A stretch of DNA of 64,000 nt from JBCDCE01 sp039182515 (GCA_039182515.1 JBCDCE010000007.1:13694-77693), one strand, 5' to 3'; numbered from the stretch's first letter, positions 53,449-62,895 are shown. A program made the numbers and translations. Notes: a model not told the origin generated them from the letters alone.

Positions 53449-54732
53449 TTATAGGGACGCAGCGCCGACGTGCAAGGGGGTGCGGAGGTCTTTCAAGAGT
53501 TTCTCGGTCAAGAGGCCCGCAAGAACGATCAAACCAAGCGTTGCGATCACCGCTGCGGGCAAGGACAGCCCCAAAATCCCGCTCGGTAGGTGCAAAAGCA
53601 TGATGTTGCCGCTGGCAATCACGCCCAATCCCAACAAAGCGCTGCGCATTTGGGTCAGAAACACTGGGGCGAAGGCCAAAGGAATCAGGAAATAAAAAGC
53701 CCAAGCCAAGGGGCTCAGAAGCGTCACACAGGCGAGCATGGCTGGCCAGTAAATTGCAGGTAAACCCGTTTTGATGCGGGCCTGCGCGATCCAGGCAAAT
53801 AGAGCGAGTGCTGCCAAAAGCCCCGCCTTCGATAGATATTGCCACAAAATCGATTTCACGATGATCACTCGTGGCCCAACTTCTTTTGCCGAGTCGATTG
53901 CAAAGATCTGGGTTAAGAGCACATCAAGACCGGTTGCGATGTTCACCACAACCACCGTTTTCGAAACGGCCGCAAGCTCTGCCAAAAACGCCATGTGAAG
54001 CGGCCAACCGGCGAGCCCAATAGACAGAAGCCCCAAGGCCCCGCCCGTAATCGCAAAAGCAAGTGCTGCCCGGTGAGATTTATGGGCGATCAAAAACACC
54101 ACAAAGAGGGCGGGAAAGCACTTCAAAGCGGCTGCAAAAGCTAAGGCAACGCCACAGGCAATCATCGCCCCTCGCTGGTGCCGTTCAAAGGCGAGCAGCG
54201 TCAAAAAGGCCACCAGAATTTGGATCTGGCTGCTCATAATTGCGACGGCTCCCGCCATGGTAGTCACAAAGGTCAAAAGCCCGATCGCCATATGTCGCGT
54301 GAGCGAAACCACCGGATACATCCGCCAAGCCAGCCATACGATTCCAACCATCATAAATGGATTGGCAATGTTGAAGATGCTCTGAAGTGCGGGGTAATTC
54401 GCAACCTTTGTAAGCGGAGACACAACCGCGGCCCAAAGGGGCGGGTAGAGATAGGGAAGGACTTCAGCATCCCGCGCATCAACCCCTTCAAGCGCCAAAA
54501 CGGCGCTGGGCCAGGTGTCGGGGGGCACCAAAGTGAAGACACCATCACTGCCCGTATAAACCTGATCGAACTGTCCAGCGCCAAAGGCGCTGGCCGCCAT
54601 CCAAAGCGGCAAAAGATCTGTGGACACCGGATATTGCAGCGCACTCTTGGCATAAGCAACAAACACGAATGCGATCGCAACAGGTGCAAGCCAAGCGGGT
54701 AGGGCAAGAGAATGTTTCAACAGTCGGTCCAT
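53449..54732 (-). CDS. GT87-like (DUF2029) polyprenol-phosphate-dependent glycosyltransferase
   Basis: A 427-residue polytopic membrane protein with about ten hydrophobic segments, of the GT87/DUF2029 family whose actinobacterial members are alpha-mannosyltransferases (GT-C fold). Conserved parts are STDLLPLWMAASAF with the Asp expected for catalysis, YLYPPLWAAVVSPL, FAAALKCFPALFVVFL, GGALGLLSIGLAGWPLHMAF and LLSPLAWAFYFLIPLAF. It is divergent from a paralogue of the same plan at 54879. It begins 33 bases after carB ends its start region on the same strand. Sugar donor and acceptor are unknown. Confidence 0.8.
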   Translation of the reverse strand: MDRLLKHSLALPAWLAPVAIAFVFVAYAKSALQYPVSTDLLPLWMAASAFGAGQFDQVYTGSDGVFTLVPPDTWPSAVLALEGVDARDAEVLPYLYPPLWAAVVSPLTKVANYPALQSIFNIANPFMMVGIVWLAWRMYPVVSLTRHMAIGLLTFVTTMAGAVAIMSSQIQILVAFLTLLAFERHQRGAMIACGVALAFAAALKCFPALFVVFLIAHKSHRAALAFAITGGALGLLSIGLAGWPLHMAFLAELAAVSKTVVVVNIATGLDVLLTQIFAIDSAKEVGPRVIIVKSILWQYLSKAGLLAALALFAWIAQARIKTGLPAIYWPAMLACVTLLSPLAWAFYFLIPLAFAPVFLTQMRSALLGLGVIASGNIMLLHLPSGILGLSLPAAVIATLGLIVLAGLLTEKLLKDLRTPLHVGAASL

Positions 54733-54878
54733 ATTACTGCTGATTTGGCGACAATCAGCGGCAATATCGTGACAGAGCTAGGGCCTTTTCGAGCCCTCTG
54801 TGGCGTCGCCGAATATCTGGGCAGACAGAACGGCAATGCAGTGTTAGCAAGGCTTAAAACAAAGAGCAGACCTTCGCG

Positions 54879-56120
54879 ATGTTAAACTCCGCGCGCATCA
54901 ATTCGCTTGCTTGGCTTGCCCTATTGCTTTGGGCCGTGACACTCGTGATCCGCTATTGGGACGCGGCAGGGCTCGACTTGTCGGCTCTGTACTTTGCGGC
55001 GAAGTTCTTCGGCGACGGCTTTGCATCTGATGTTTATAGCACGGGCGACACGCTTTTGGGCGAAACGCCCACGGTGAACTGGCTGATGGCGGGAGCTGCG
55101 GAAGGCTTGGAGGAACACGAGCTTACGCCCTATGTCTATCCGCCGCTTTGGGCCGCCCTTTTTTCTCCTTTGGCGTCAAACATTGGATTGCGACCCTTTT
55201 TGCAGGGCGGGCTCCTCGTTTTGGTCCCGAGCCTTTTGGTTTTGATCCATGCCTCCTGGCGGCTCAGCGGCAGGGGCATTGCATGGGCGCTTTGGGTTTT
55301 GATCAGCGTGCTGGTGGTCGAGCTCACTGCGCCATTTGGGCTGGCACTTGATCTGATGCAGCCGCAAATTTTAATCTCAGCGTTGATCGTCCTGGCCTTT
55401 GCAAAACTGCGCGAAAATGCTTGGGCGGTGGCTGGCGCGTGTTTGGCCTTGGCTGCGGCTCTTAAAGGGTCACCAGCTCTTTTGGTTGTTGTGCTTCTTT
55501 TTGCAGGGCATTGGCGCGCAATAGCTGTGTTTGCCGCTGTTGGCGGCGGCTTGGGGCTGTTGTCGATCTTAATTGCCGGTTGGCCGCTCCACCTGCTCTT
55601 TCTTGAGCGCTTAGCGCTCTTGGACGATGCAGCCCTGCTAAGTCGGGTCAACCTGTCCCTTCAGCCGATCGTCGCGCTTTTGCTCAGCGGTGAACTGAGC
55701 GATCCAAATGCAGGCTATGCCTGGCTCAAAGCGCCCTCTTGGCTCTCATACCTTTCTCTTGGGATCACGCTAACGGGTCTCGCGCTGGGCGGCCTGGCCT
55801 GCCGACGTGGGGCTTGGGTTTTGGGCTTGTCCTTGGCTTGGACCGCCGTTCTGCTCGCATCGCCTTTGGCCTGGACCCACTACGCAATCTTGCCGCTTTG
55901 CTTCGTGCCAGCGCTCATCGGGGTATTCTCAAACCCAAGGATTGGGCAAGTTTTTGTTCTGGCCATTGTCTTGGCGAGTTCAAAAGCGTTCTTCGCGCAG
56001 CTTGTCGGACAACCGCTTTATATCGCGGCGATTTACGGCTCCGCCGCGGCCCTGCTGGCATTTGTCGGCTTGACCACTTGCACGCTTCGCAGTTTTGGCG
56101 CCAGGTGGCATCAAGCGTAG
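54879..56120 (+). CDS. GT87-like (DUF2029) glycosyltransferase, paralogue
   Basis: A 413-residue polytopic protein sharing the motifs of the divergent neighbour: DLSALYFAAKFFGDGF, YVYPPLWAALFSPLA, LAAALKGSPALLVVVLLFA, GGGLGLLSILIAGWPLHLLF and LLASPLAWTHYAILPL. The spacing of the motifs is the same, so the two genes come from an inverted duplication or an old divergent pair. Membrane-bound sugar transfer from a lipid-linked donor is inferred from family. The SMR transporter gene follows 30 bases downstream. Confidence 0.8.
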   Translation: MLNSARINSLAWLALLLWAVTLVIRYWDAAGLDLSALYFAAKFFGDGFASDVYSTGDTLLGETPTVNWLMAGAAEGLEEHELTPYVYPPLWAALFSPLASNIGLRPFLQGGLLVLVPSLLVLIHASWRLSGRGIAWALWVLISVLVVELTAPFGLALDLMQPQILISALIVLAFAKLRENAWAVAGACLALAAALKGSPALLVVVLLFAGHWRAIAVFAAVGGGLGLLSILIAGWPLHLLFLERLALLDDAALLSRVNLSLQPIVALLLSGELSDPNAGYAWLKAPSWLSYLSLGITLTGLALGGLACRRGAWVLGLSLAWTAVLLASPLAWTHYAILPLCFVPALIGVFSNPRIGQVFVLAIVLASSKAFFAQLVGQPLYIAAIYGSAAALLAFVGLTTCTLRSFGARWHQA

Positions 56121-56150
56121 CGCGGAGCTTTAAAGACAAAGGGAGCAGGT

Positions 56151-56480
56151 ATGCCGTGGATTTATTTGGTGATTGCCGTTTTCTTTGAGATTGCAGCGAC
56201 AACAGCATTGAAAATGAGCGAAGGCTTTTCGCGGCTCACGCCGTCGGTACTCTCTCTTTTAGGATACGGCATTTCCTTTTTCTTCTTAAGTAAAACGCTC
56301 TTGGTGCTGCCCTTGGGGATCACCTACGCGGTCTGGTCGGGCCTGGGGATTGCTGCGCTTGCTTTAATCGGGTGGGTGGCCTTCAATCAAAAGCTCGACG
56401 CGGCCGCGGTTTTGGGGCTCACATTGATTGTGTCGGGAGTTTTGGTGATACAACTTCTGTCAAAAACATCCGGCCACTAA
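56151..56480 (+). CDS. Small multidrug resistance (SMR/EmrE-type) efflux protein
   Basis: A 109-residue four-helix antiporter. The essential membrane Glu is at residue 13 in VIAVFFEIAATTALK, equivalent to Glu14 of EmrE, and the second conserved block is GITYAVWSGLGIAALAL near residue 57. Such proteins dimerise and exchange protons for lipophilic cations. The YAVWSGLG pattern is of the EmrE/Qac type. It follows the glycosyltransferase and precedes the DM13 gene at 25 bases, so it is probably in one transcript with both. Confidence 0.92.
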   Translation: MPWIYLVIAVFFEIAATTALKMSEGFSRLTPSVLSLLGYGISFFFLSKTLLVLPLGITYAVWSGLGIAALALIGWVAFNQKLDAAAVLGLTLIVSGVLVIQLLSKTSGH

Positions 56481-56505
56481 CTCAACTCTCGAAAAGGATC
56501 GCATC

Positions 56506-56973
56506 ATGCGCAAACTTATTTTGCTTATCACCCATGCTGGCGCTTTGGCGATTGGCTTTGCGCTTGGGGTCTATTTCTTACCAATTTTGACAGCACCTCC
56601 CTCACCGGACCAGGCTAAGCTGGAAGAAATGGCCTCTGAGGCCCTCTTTACCGCAGAATTCACCAGAGAGCTTCGAGGCAGCGATTTCCTACATTGGGGG
56701 GAAGGAACGGTGAGTGTGACGCCTGGCCAGATTGTCCATGAAGGCAAATTGGCGCCGGGCCCTGACTACAAGGTCTATCTCACGAAATCTTTCGTGGAAC
56801 ATGAAGATGAGTTTAACCCGATTAAGGCGGACGCTTTGCAAGTGGGCGATGTGAAGAGCTTTGCGGGGTTCATTGTCGAGTTACCAGAAGGTGTGGACGT
56901 AAGTGCCTACAATACGGTTGTGGTTTGGTGCGAAAGCTTCGGCGAATTTATAACAGCCGCGCAGTACCGCTGA
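56506..56973 (+). CDS. DM13-domain protein
   Basis: A 155-residue protein with an N-terminal membrane anchor or signal (ILLITHAGALAIGFALGVYF) and a DM13 domain from about residue 60 to the end: GSDFLHWGEGTVSVT, PDYKVYLTKSFVEHEDEF, and AYNTVVVWCESFGEFITAA with a conserved Cys. DM13 domains are thought to act in redox or electron-transfer processes, perhaps through that cysteine, which is inference from the family. The ATG start is straightforward. It precedes aspS by 68 bases. Confidence 0.85.
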   Translation: MRKLILLITHAGALAIGFALGVYFLPILTAPPSPDQAKLEEMASEALFTAEFTRELRGSDFLHWGEGTVSVTPGQIVHEGKLAPGPDYKVYLTKSFVEHEDEFNPIKADALQVGDVKSFAGFIVELPEGVDVSAYNTVVVWCESFGEFITAAQYR

Positions 56974-57040
56974 GACGCTTGACTTCCTGGGCGCAGGGCG
57001 GTCTATGCCCGTGCGTTATAGTCCATGCGGAGAAGCCCTG

Positions 57041-58822
57041 ATGCACGCCTATCGTAGCCATACCTGTGAAGCCCTGCGCGCCAGCGACGTGGGCAGCAAT
57101 GTGCGTTTGTCTGGCTGGGTGCATAGGGTGCGCGATCACGGCGGCGTGCTCTTTATCGACCTTCGCGATCACTACGGTGTCACCCAAGTTTTGTGCGATC
57201 CCGATAGCCCTGTTTTTGCCGAGGTAGAAAAAGTGCGATCCGAATGGTGCATCCGGATTGATGGCAACGTCAAAGCGCGTGATGCTTCATTGATAAACGA
57301 TAAAATTGCAACGGGCGAAGTTGAAGTTTTTATCCGTGACATGGAAGTGTTGGGCGCGTCCGAAGAACTGCCACTGATGGTCTTTGGCGATCAAGAATAC
57401 CCTGAAGAAACGCGCCTCAAGTATCGCTTTTTGGATTTGCGCCGCGAGCAAATGCAAAAGAACATGACGCTTCGCTCAGACGTTGTGTCGAGCATCCGGC
57501 GCCGCATGTGGGACAAAGGTTTTCGCGAGCATCAAACGCCGATTATCACCGCCTCTTCGCCTGAAGGCGCGCGGGATTTCTTGGTGCCAAGCCGCTTGCA
57601 TCCGGGCAAGTTTTACGCCCTCCCTCAGGCGCCCCAGCAGTTCAAACAACTGTTGATGGTCTCTGGTTTCGATAAATATTTCCAGATCGCGCCTTGTTTC
57701 AGAGATGAAGACCCACGTGCAGATCGCTCTCCAACGGACTTTTACCAGCTCGATATGGAAATGAGCTTCGTTGAACAGCAAGACGTATTCGACACGATCC
57801 AACCTGTTCTGGCCGGCATTTTTGAAGAGTTCGGTGGTGGGCGCAAAGTGGATCAAGACTGGCCACAAATCAGCTACCGGGACGCTGCACTCTGGTACGG
57901 CACGGATAAGCCAGACCTGCGCAATCCTATTAAAATGCAAGTGGTCTCCGACCACTTTCGCGACTCTGGTTTCGCGATCTTCGCGAAACTGTTGGAGCAA
58001 GCAGGCAACGAAGTACGCGCTATTCCGGCCCCAAAAGGTGGTTCGCGCAAGTTCTGTGACCGTATGAATGCTTTTGCGCAAAAAGAAGGCCTGCCTGGTA
58101 TGGGCTACATCTTCTGGCGCGAAGGTGCAGATGGCATGGAAGCCGCTGGGCCGTTAGCTAAGAACATTGGGCCTGAGCGCACCGAATCCATTCGCCAACA
58201 ATTGGACCTTGGCGTTGGGGATGCCGCGTTCTTCTTAGGTGGCAAACCAGCCGCCTTTGAGAAAGTCGCTGGAAAAGCACGCGTTGTCATCGGCGAAGAG
58301 CTTGGCCTGACAGAGATGGACCGCTTCGCCTTCGCCTGGATCGTGGATTTCCCAATCTATGAGGCGGACGAAGAAACCGGCAAGATTGATTTTGAGCACA
58401 ACCCTTTCTCTATGCCTCAAGGCGGTATGGAGGCCTTGGAAGGCGATCCGCTCAAAGTTCTGGGTTATCAGTACGACCTGGCCTGCAACGGATATGAGTT
58501 GGTGTCTGGGGCCATTCGGAATCACCGCCCTGAGATCATGTTCAAAGCGTTCGAGATTGCTGGCTACGGCAAAGACGAGGTCGAAAAGCGCTTCGGCGGC
58601 ATGGTGAACGCGTTCCAATATGGCGCTCCGCCCCACGGAGGCTGTGCAGCTGGGATCGACCGGATTGTGATGCTCTTAGCAGATCAAGAAAACATTCGTG
58701 AAGTTATCCTCTTCCCAATGAACCAGCGCGCAGAAGATCTCATGATGGGCGCTCCGAACGAGCCGATGAACGAGCAGTTGCGTGAGCTATCGCTGCGCGT
58801 GATCCCGCCAGAAAACAGCTAA
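57041..58822 (+). CDS. aspS: Aspartate-tRNA ligase
   Basis: A 593-residue class IIb synthetase of the bacterial type with the extra GAD-like insertion. The N-terminal OB-fold GWVHRVRDHGGVLFIDLRD is followed by the class II domain with motif 2 around QIAPCFRDEDPRADRSPTDF, and motif 3 GGCAAGIDRIVMLLA near the end. Length matches the bacterial form rather than the archaeal one. The ATG at 57041 is preferred because GGAG lies nine bases upstream and the next residues begin the OB-fold. Confidence 0.97.
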   Translation: MHAYRSHTCEALRASDVGSNVRLSGWVHRVRDHGGVLFIDLRDHYGVTQVLCDPDSPVFAEVEKVRSEWCIRIDGNVKARDASLINDKIATGEVEVFIRDMEVLGASEELPLMVFGDQEYPEETRLKYRFLDLRREQMQKNMTLRSDVVSSIRRRMWDKGFREHQTPIITASSPEGARDFLVPSRLHPGKFYALPQAPQQFKQLLMVSGFDKYFQIAPCFRDEDPRADRSPTDFYQLDMEMSFVEQQDVFDTIQPVLAGIFEEFGGGRKVDQDWPQISYRDAALWYGTDKPDLRNPIKMQVVSDHFRDSGFAIFAKLLEQAGNEVRAIPAPKGGSRKFCDRMNAFAQKEGLPGMGYIFWREGADGMEAAGPLAKNIGPERTESIRQQLDLGVGDAAFFLGGKPAAFEKVAGKARVVIGEELGLTEMDRFAFAWIVDFPIYEADEETGKIDFEHNPFSMPQGGMEALEGDPLKVLGYQYDLACNGYELVSGAIRNHRPEIMFKAFEIAGYGKDEVEKRFGGMVNAFQYGAPPHGGCAAGIDRIVMLLADQENIREVILFPMNQRAEDLMMGAPNEPMNEQLRELSLRVIPPENS

Positions 58823-58925
58823 AGCGCTCCGCTCTTAGGCTAACTCTCGCTAAAATTTGGCAAATGAGGGTGAGCGACAGAAAAATGCCCCACTCGCGTT
58901 ACACTATGCGAGAGGAGCCTTTGCG

Positions 58926-60302
58926 ATGTTTGATCCAACCCTAGCAGCCCGTCGATTTGGAACAGGCCAAGCAACAGGTCTGCGCCTTCCGACCGATGCA
59001 GAGAGCATGATGCGTGCGTTGAAAGCACCAGATGCCGCGGCTCAAACTTGGCCAGTACCGGTTTTTTCGGAACATTTGTCGGAACTCAAGGCATTGCGCG
59101 ACCTTGGCGCTGCGAAACGTAAAGCAAGCCCAGGTGAGGCGGCAAAAGCGGCGGATCAAGCGCTCCGGTCAGCGCGGAGAAAATTTCGAAGGCACCGCGT
59201 ACATGGCGCGCGACAATTTCTGGCGCGGGGCGCTTTTGCCGAAGATGGATTTCGAGAGCGCCTTACGTGGTTTTGGAGCGATCATTTCACCGCCGCCACG
59301 CGCGTTCCGGGACTGCGCAGCATAGGGGCTGCCTATATCGAAGAGGCTATTCGCCCGAATATAACGGGGCGCTTTGCGGAACTCCTGTGGGCTGTCGTCA
59401 CGCATCCGATGATGTTGGTCTACTTAGACCAGCATGTGTCAGCAGGCCCTTCTACGAAATTGGGTAAACGGCGGGGTCGCGGTTTGAACGAAAACCTCGC
59501 CCGCGAGATCCTGGAGCTGCACACCCTCGGCGTGAAGGGACAGTACCGGCAAGAGGATGTGCGCGCCTTGGCTGAGTTGCTGACGGGGCTCACGGTCAAA
59601 CAAGGCGAGGGCTTTATGTTTCGTGCGGCCATGGCTGAACCCGGGCCAGAGCGTATTTTGGGTAAGACTTATGGTGGTGGTGCGCCCAAATTAGCGCACA
59701 TCCGTCTGGCAATTGAAGATCTGGCAGCTCACCCGGATACGGCGCAACATTTGGCTCAAAAACTGGCCGTGCACTTTGTGTCTGACACCCCTGATCCGGC
59801 GCTGACCGCTTATATGGCAGACCAATTTCTTAAGTCGGGTGGAGACCTTATGGCGCTTTACGCGGCACTTCTCGAACACCCGGGTGCTTGGTCGCCAGTC
59901 CCTCGGAACGCGGTGCCACCTTTCGACTTTTTGGTCTCCTCGATCAGAGCTTTGACAGTGCCAGAACGCGCCATCGAAACCCTTTCGCCAAAAGACCTTC
60001 AGCGCGGATTTTTTGCGCCATTGCAGGTTATGGGTCAGCCTTGGTTGCAGCCGGATGGACCAGACGGATTTTCGGAAAACGACGGTGCCTGGGTCACACC
60101 TCAAGGTCTTGCGGGACGCATTAGTTGGGCCATGACGATGCCCAGTCGTTTGCTTGGAAAACTACCAGACCCGCGAGACTTCGTTTTGAGCGCTTTGGGT
60201 CCCGAGGCTGACCCACGCACGGTTTTTGCAGCCCAAGCGGCAGAAAACCGAGCCGAAGGCATAGGTCTCGTGCTGATGTCGCCCAGGTTTCAAAGAAGGT
60301 AA
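58926..60302 (+). CDS. DUF1800-family protein
   Basis: A 458-residue protein of the DUF1800 family, which is found throughout bacteria always or often next to a DUF1501 gene. Typical parts are FRERLTWFWSDHFTAATR near residue 118, NENLAREILELHTLGVKGQY near 190, LAELLTGLT, GPERILGKTYGGG and LAQKLAVHFVSDTPDP. No signal peptide is seen. GAGAGGAG precedes ATG 58926. The DUF1501 gene begins four bases later. The function is not known; secretion or matrix assembly has been proposed for such pairs, but nothing here tests it. Confidence 0.9.
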   Translation: MFDPTLAARRFGTGQATGLRLPTDAESMMRALKAPDAAAQTWPVPVFSEHLSELKALRDLGAAKRKASPGEAAKAADQALRSARRKFRRHRVHGARQFLARGAFAEDGFRERLTWFWSDHFTAATRVPGLRSIGAAYIEEAIRPNITGRFAELLWAVVTHPMMLVYLDQHVSAGPSTKLGKRRGRGLNENLAREILELHTLGVKGQYRQEDVRALAELLTGLTVKQGEGFMFRAAMAEPGPERILGKTYGGGAPKLAHIRLAIEDLAAHPDTAQHLAQKLAVHFVSDTPDPALTAYMADQFLKSGGDLMALYAALLEHPGAWSPVPRNAVPPFDFLVSSIRALTVPERAIETLSPKDLQRGFFAPLQVMGQPWLQPDGPDGFSENDGAWVTPQGLAGRISWAMTMPSRLLGKLPDPRDFVLSALGPEADPRTVFAAQAAENRAEGIGLVLMSPRFQRR

Positions 60303-60306
60303 CACA

Positions 60307-61530
60307 ATGGATCGAAGAGTTTTTTTGAAATCAAGTTTGGTTGGATGTTCCCTGGCCGCGAGCCCTTTGTTGACACCAGTCAGCTTTGCAGCGGCCCCTT
60401 GGGACACGCGCTTGGTGGTCATTATTTTGCGGGGTGGGATGGACGGCCTCGATGCCGTACGCCCGGTTGGAGATAAAAATTTCGCCAGCGTCAGGCAAAG
60501 AGTGATGCGCGAAGATGGCCCAGATTTGAACGGCTTTTATGCGCTGCATCCCGCTCTTTCGCCGCTTATGCCGCTATGGAAGGCTGGGGAGCTTAGCATG
60601 GCGCAGGCCGTCTCAACGCCATACCGTGATAAGCGCTCCCATTTTGACGGACAGGATATTCTCGAAGCGGGCACACCAGATTTGAACGGCCAAGGCGTCC
60701 GCGATGGTTGGTTGAATCGTTTGTTGCAAAATGTGCCTGGTGTCACCGCAGAAACAAGTTTTGCGATTGGTCGTGAGGCGCTTTTGATCACAAAGGGAAA
60801 GGCGCCCGTATCCGAATGGTCGCCGGACGCGCGCCTCAATCTCAGTCCGCAAGCTGAGCAATTGTTGGGTCTCATTAGTGAAGCGGATCCTGCGATCCAC
60901 AGCGCGATGGACGAGGCCCTAAGGATCGCCCAACTCGTGGATTTTGCCAAGGAAGACGCTGAACAAGCAAAAGCCATGGCCGCAATGGACACAGCTATGG
61001 AAAGCGCCATGACGCAAACAGGACGTGCTGGTCGCGGCGAGCACGTGGACATCGCGCGTTTTGCGGCTTTGCGTCTGAGGGAAGAAACTCGAATTGCCAC
61101 CTTTTCTTTGGGTGGATGGGATACCCATCGCAATCAAGCGACGAGCCTTGCAACAGCATTGGGTCGTCTGAGCGAGACAATTTTAACTCTGAAAGCTGGT
61201 CTTGGATCAGTTTGGGAAAAAACTGCAGTTCTGGCGATGACAGAGTTTGGGCGCACGGTGCGAGAAAATGGAACGGCTGGCACTGATCACGGGACGGGCG
61301 GAGCGATGTTCATGGCCGGCGGTGCGGTGAGAGGTAGGCAGGTTTTGGGAACGTGGCCTGGACTCGACGAGGCGGACCTATACGCAGGTCGGGATTTGAT
61401 GCCAACCCGAGACGTTCGCAGCTATGCGGCTTGGGCCATGCGTGATCTTATGGGTATTGAGAAATCGACTCTGGAGAGGGCTATTTTCCCTGGTTTAGAA
61501 ATGGGAGCTCAGCCGCAGGTTATTCTATAG
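60307..61530 (+). CDS. DUF1501-family exported protein
   Basis: A 407-residue protein of the DUF1501 (sulfatase-like, alkaline-phosphatase fold) family. The start MDRRVFLKSSLVGCSLAASP resembles a twin-arginine signal (RRVFLK) and is followed by VSFAAAP. Core motifs are LVVIILRGGMDGLDAV, YRDKRSHFDGQDILEAGTPD, FSLGGWDTHRNQ, MTEFGRTVRENGTAGTDHG. The gene follows DUF1800 by four bases and is surely cotranscribed. The metal-binding residues suggest a hydrolase fold, but no substrate is known. Confidence 0.9.
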   Translation: MDRRVFLKSSLVGCSLAASPLLTPVSFAAAPWDTRLVVIILRGGMDGLDAVRPVGDKNFASVRQRVMREDGPDLNGFYALHPALSPLMPLWKAGELSMAQAVSTPYRDKRSHFDGQDILEAGTPDLNGQGVRDGWLNRLLQNVPGVTAETSFAIGREALLITKGKAPVSEWSPDARLNLSPQAEQLLGLISEADPAIHSAMDEALRIAQLVDFAKEDAEQAKAMAAMDTAMESAMTQTGRAGRGEHVDIARFAALRLREETRIATFSLGGWDTHRNQATSLATALGRLSETILTLKAGLGSVWEKTAVLAMTEFGRTVRENGTAGTDHGTGGAMFMAGGAVRGRQVLGTWPGLDEADLYAGRDLMPTRDVRSYAAWAMRDLMGIEKSTLERAIFPGLEMGAQPQVIL

Positions 61531-61581
61531 GCGTTTAAGCCTCGCGCGGGCCAAGTGCTCGCGCAGGACGCGCTTGATAGA

Positions 61582-61704
61582 CTAAGAAAGAAGGGTTGCC
61601 AGAACAGCGAGGCTCAAGAAAAATGCGCCGGCACCAAAGACAATCCAATCCACGGTGGGGTTTTCGCTTGTTTCAATCCAAAAGCGATTTGCAATCTTTT
61701 CCAT
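61582..61704 (-). CDS. Small single-span membrane protein, 40 residues
   Basis: A 40-codon gene: MEKIANRFWIETSENPTVDW then IVFGAGAFFLSLAVLATLL forms one hydrophobic segment. GAGGAC lies ten bases before the ATG. The TVDWIVFGAG pattern recalls the conserved TVDWVVLTA segment seen in small Flp-pilin-like peptides of Rhodobacteraceae, though the processing site is absent. It is convergent with the DUF1501 gene. Confidence 0.6.
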   Translation of the reverse strand: MEKIANRFWIETSENPTVDWIVFGAGAFFLSLAVLATLLS

Positions 61705-61934
61705 AATTCATCGTCCTCGTAACAGATCGTGCCCACGAGACAGAGGATGCGAGGAAAATCGGGCGAAACTGTGCTAGCCTCTAGACGGTTTTTTGAAAAA
61801 CATGGGATTATTCCGAGCCGAACGCATAGGCCCTGGCATCAAAACAAAGATCTCATTGGGATTGTCCCCAGAAGCGTGTTGAATTGCGGATCCCGGAATT
61901 GCCGGCAAACATGCCATGATTGCTGCAACACGAA

Positions 61935-62651
61935 TTAAATCGCAATTTGACCCTGCATGCGGGCGTGAACCAGCGCGCTGATCTGCCCAACGATTTCAAA
62001 AACGGAGCCAAACTCTTTCCGGTTTTCCCCCAGAGCGCGTGCGGCGTTTTCAAGCTCTGCATCGCCCGCCGCATGGGCAACCCCAGTGAGAAACTGAGCC
62101 ACATAGTCGAGGGTTTCGGGATCTTCAGGATCATTTAGGAGATCCGCCATATGGGCCATGTCACATTGATAGGCGACCTCGTCGCCAATAACGTGTTCGT
62201 TGGTTACAGGGCGTGGGCCACGCGGGCGACGCTCAACAGGCATTAGCTCCAAAATGCTCGCTTGAAATGCGCCAAGATTGCCCAGTGGTTTGTGTAAAAA
62301 GCCGTCTGCACCTGCATCCAGCGCTGTTTGTTCCCCATCAGGATCACCGCTTGTGCCGATAATGACATCTACGCGGGGTGTGGCCTGTGTGAGATCCAGC
62401 AAGAGATCTGCACCCGATCCATCCGGCAGGCCCATATCCACAATCAAAACGGAAGGTCGGTAAACCTTCAGATGCCGCCTTGCAGAGCGCATGCTGTCGG
62501 CCATACGAATTCGGGCACCTGACCGTAAACACATCAAACGCAGCGTTTCGCAAGCAAACCGGCTGTCCTCAACAACTAAGATTGTTTGTCCGAGAAGAGG
62601 ACGGCTGGCAGTTGCTTGCCGGGTCTTTAGGTAGGTGTCAAAGTCTTGCAT
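61935..62651 (-). CDS. Single-receiver response regulator with helical C-terminal extension
   Basis: A 238-residue protein with a receiver domain at residues 20-140: acidic pocket Glu28-Asp29 in ILVVEDSRF, phosphoacceptor Asp72 in IVDMGLPDGSG, the Thr/Ser of IIGTSGD, and Lys in FLHKPLG. The C-terminal 90 residues (MAHMADLLNDPEDPETLDYV through SALVHARMQGQIAI) are helical with no DNA-binding motif, so the protein probably works by protein contacts or in a phosphorelay. No kinase is adjacent. The ATG is clear. Confidence 0.87.
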   Translation of the reverse strand: MQDFDTYLKTRQATASRPLLGQTILVVEDSRFACETLRLMCLRSGARIRMADSMRSARRHLKVYRPSVLIVDMGLPDGSGADLLLDLTQATPRVDVIIGTSGDPDGEQTALDAGADGFLHKPLGNLGAFQASILELMPVERRPRGPRPVTNEHVIGDEVAYQCDMAHMADLLNDPEDPETLDYVAQFLTGVAHAAGDAELENAARALGENRKEFGSVFEIVGQISALVHARMQGQIAI

Positions 62652-62760
62652 GATAACATGCTCCTTCGGGATGAATGCTCAATCTCAACGAATCCAAGTC
62701 TCTTCAATTGATCCCTTCGCGCTTAAAGGGGAGTTAAAGCGTGTGAATTGACCTTTTGCC

Positions 62761-62787
62761 TGGAGTATTTTTGCCAAGAAAAAGGGA
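62761..62787 (-). repeat. Dispersed 3' element, copy f
   Basis: On the - strand CTTTTTCTTGGCAAAAATAC then TCCA. Unlike the other copies it follows no stop codon; it lies between the divergent receiver gene and the methylmalonyl-CoA epimerase gene, and has no hairpin after it. Confidence 0.65.
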
Positions 62788-62895
62788 GACGGCTGTCTGG
62801 GCTTGGCGTGGAGCTGCGGCACTTTGGGTGATCCCGTTGCGGTACGCTATGGCTCAGGCCATAAGAGCGCGAATGAGATCAAAAGGAGCGACAGG

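Noticed and set aside
61729..61938. A 69-codon frame between the DUF1501 gene and the receiver gene
   Set aside because: No ribosome site; Cys- and Arg-rich product without similarity to a known family.
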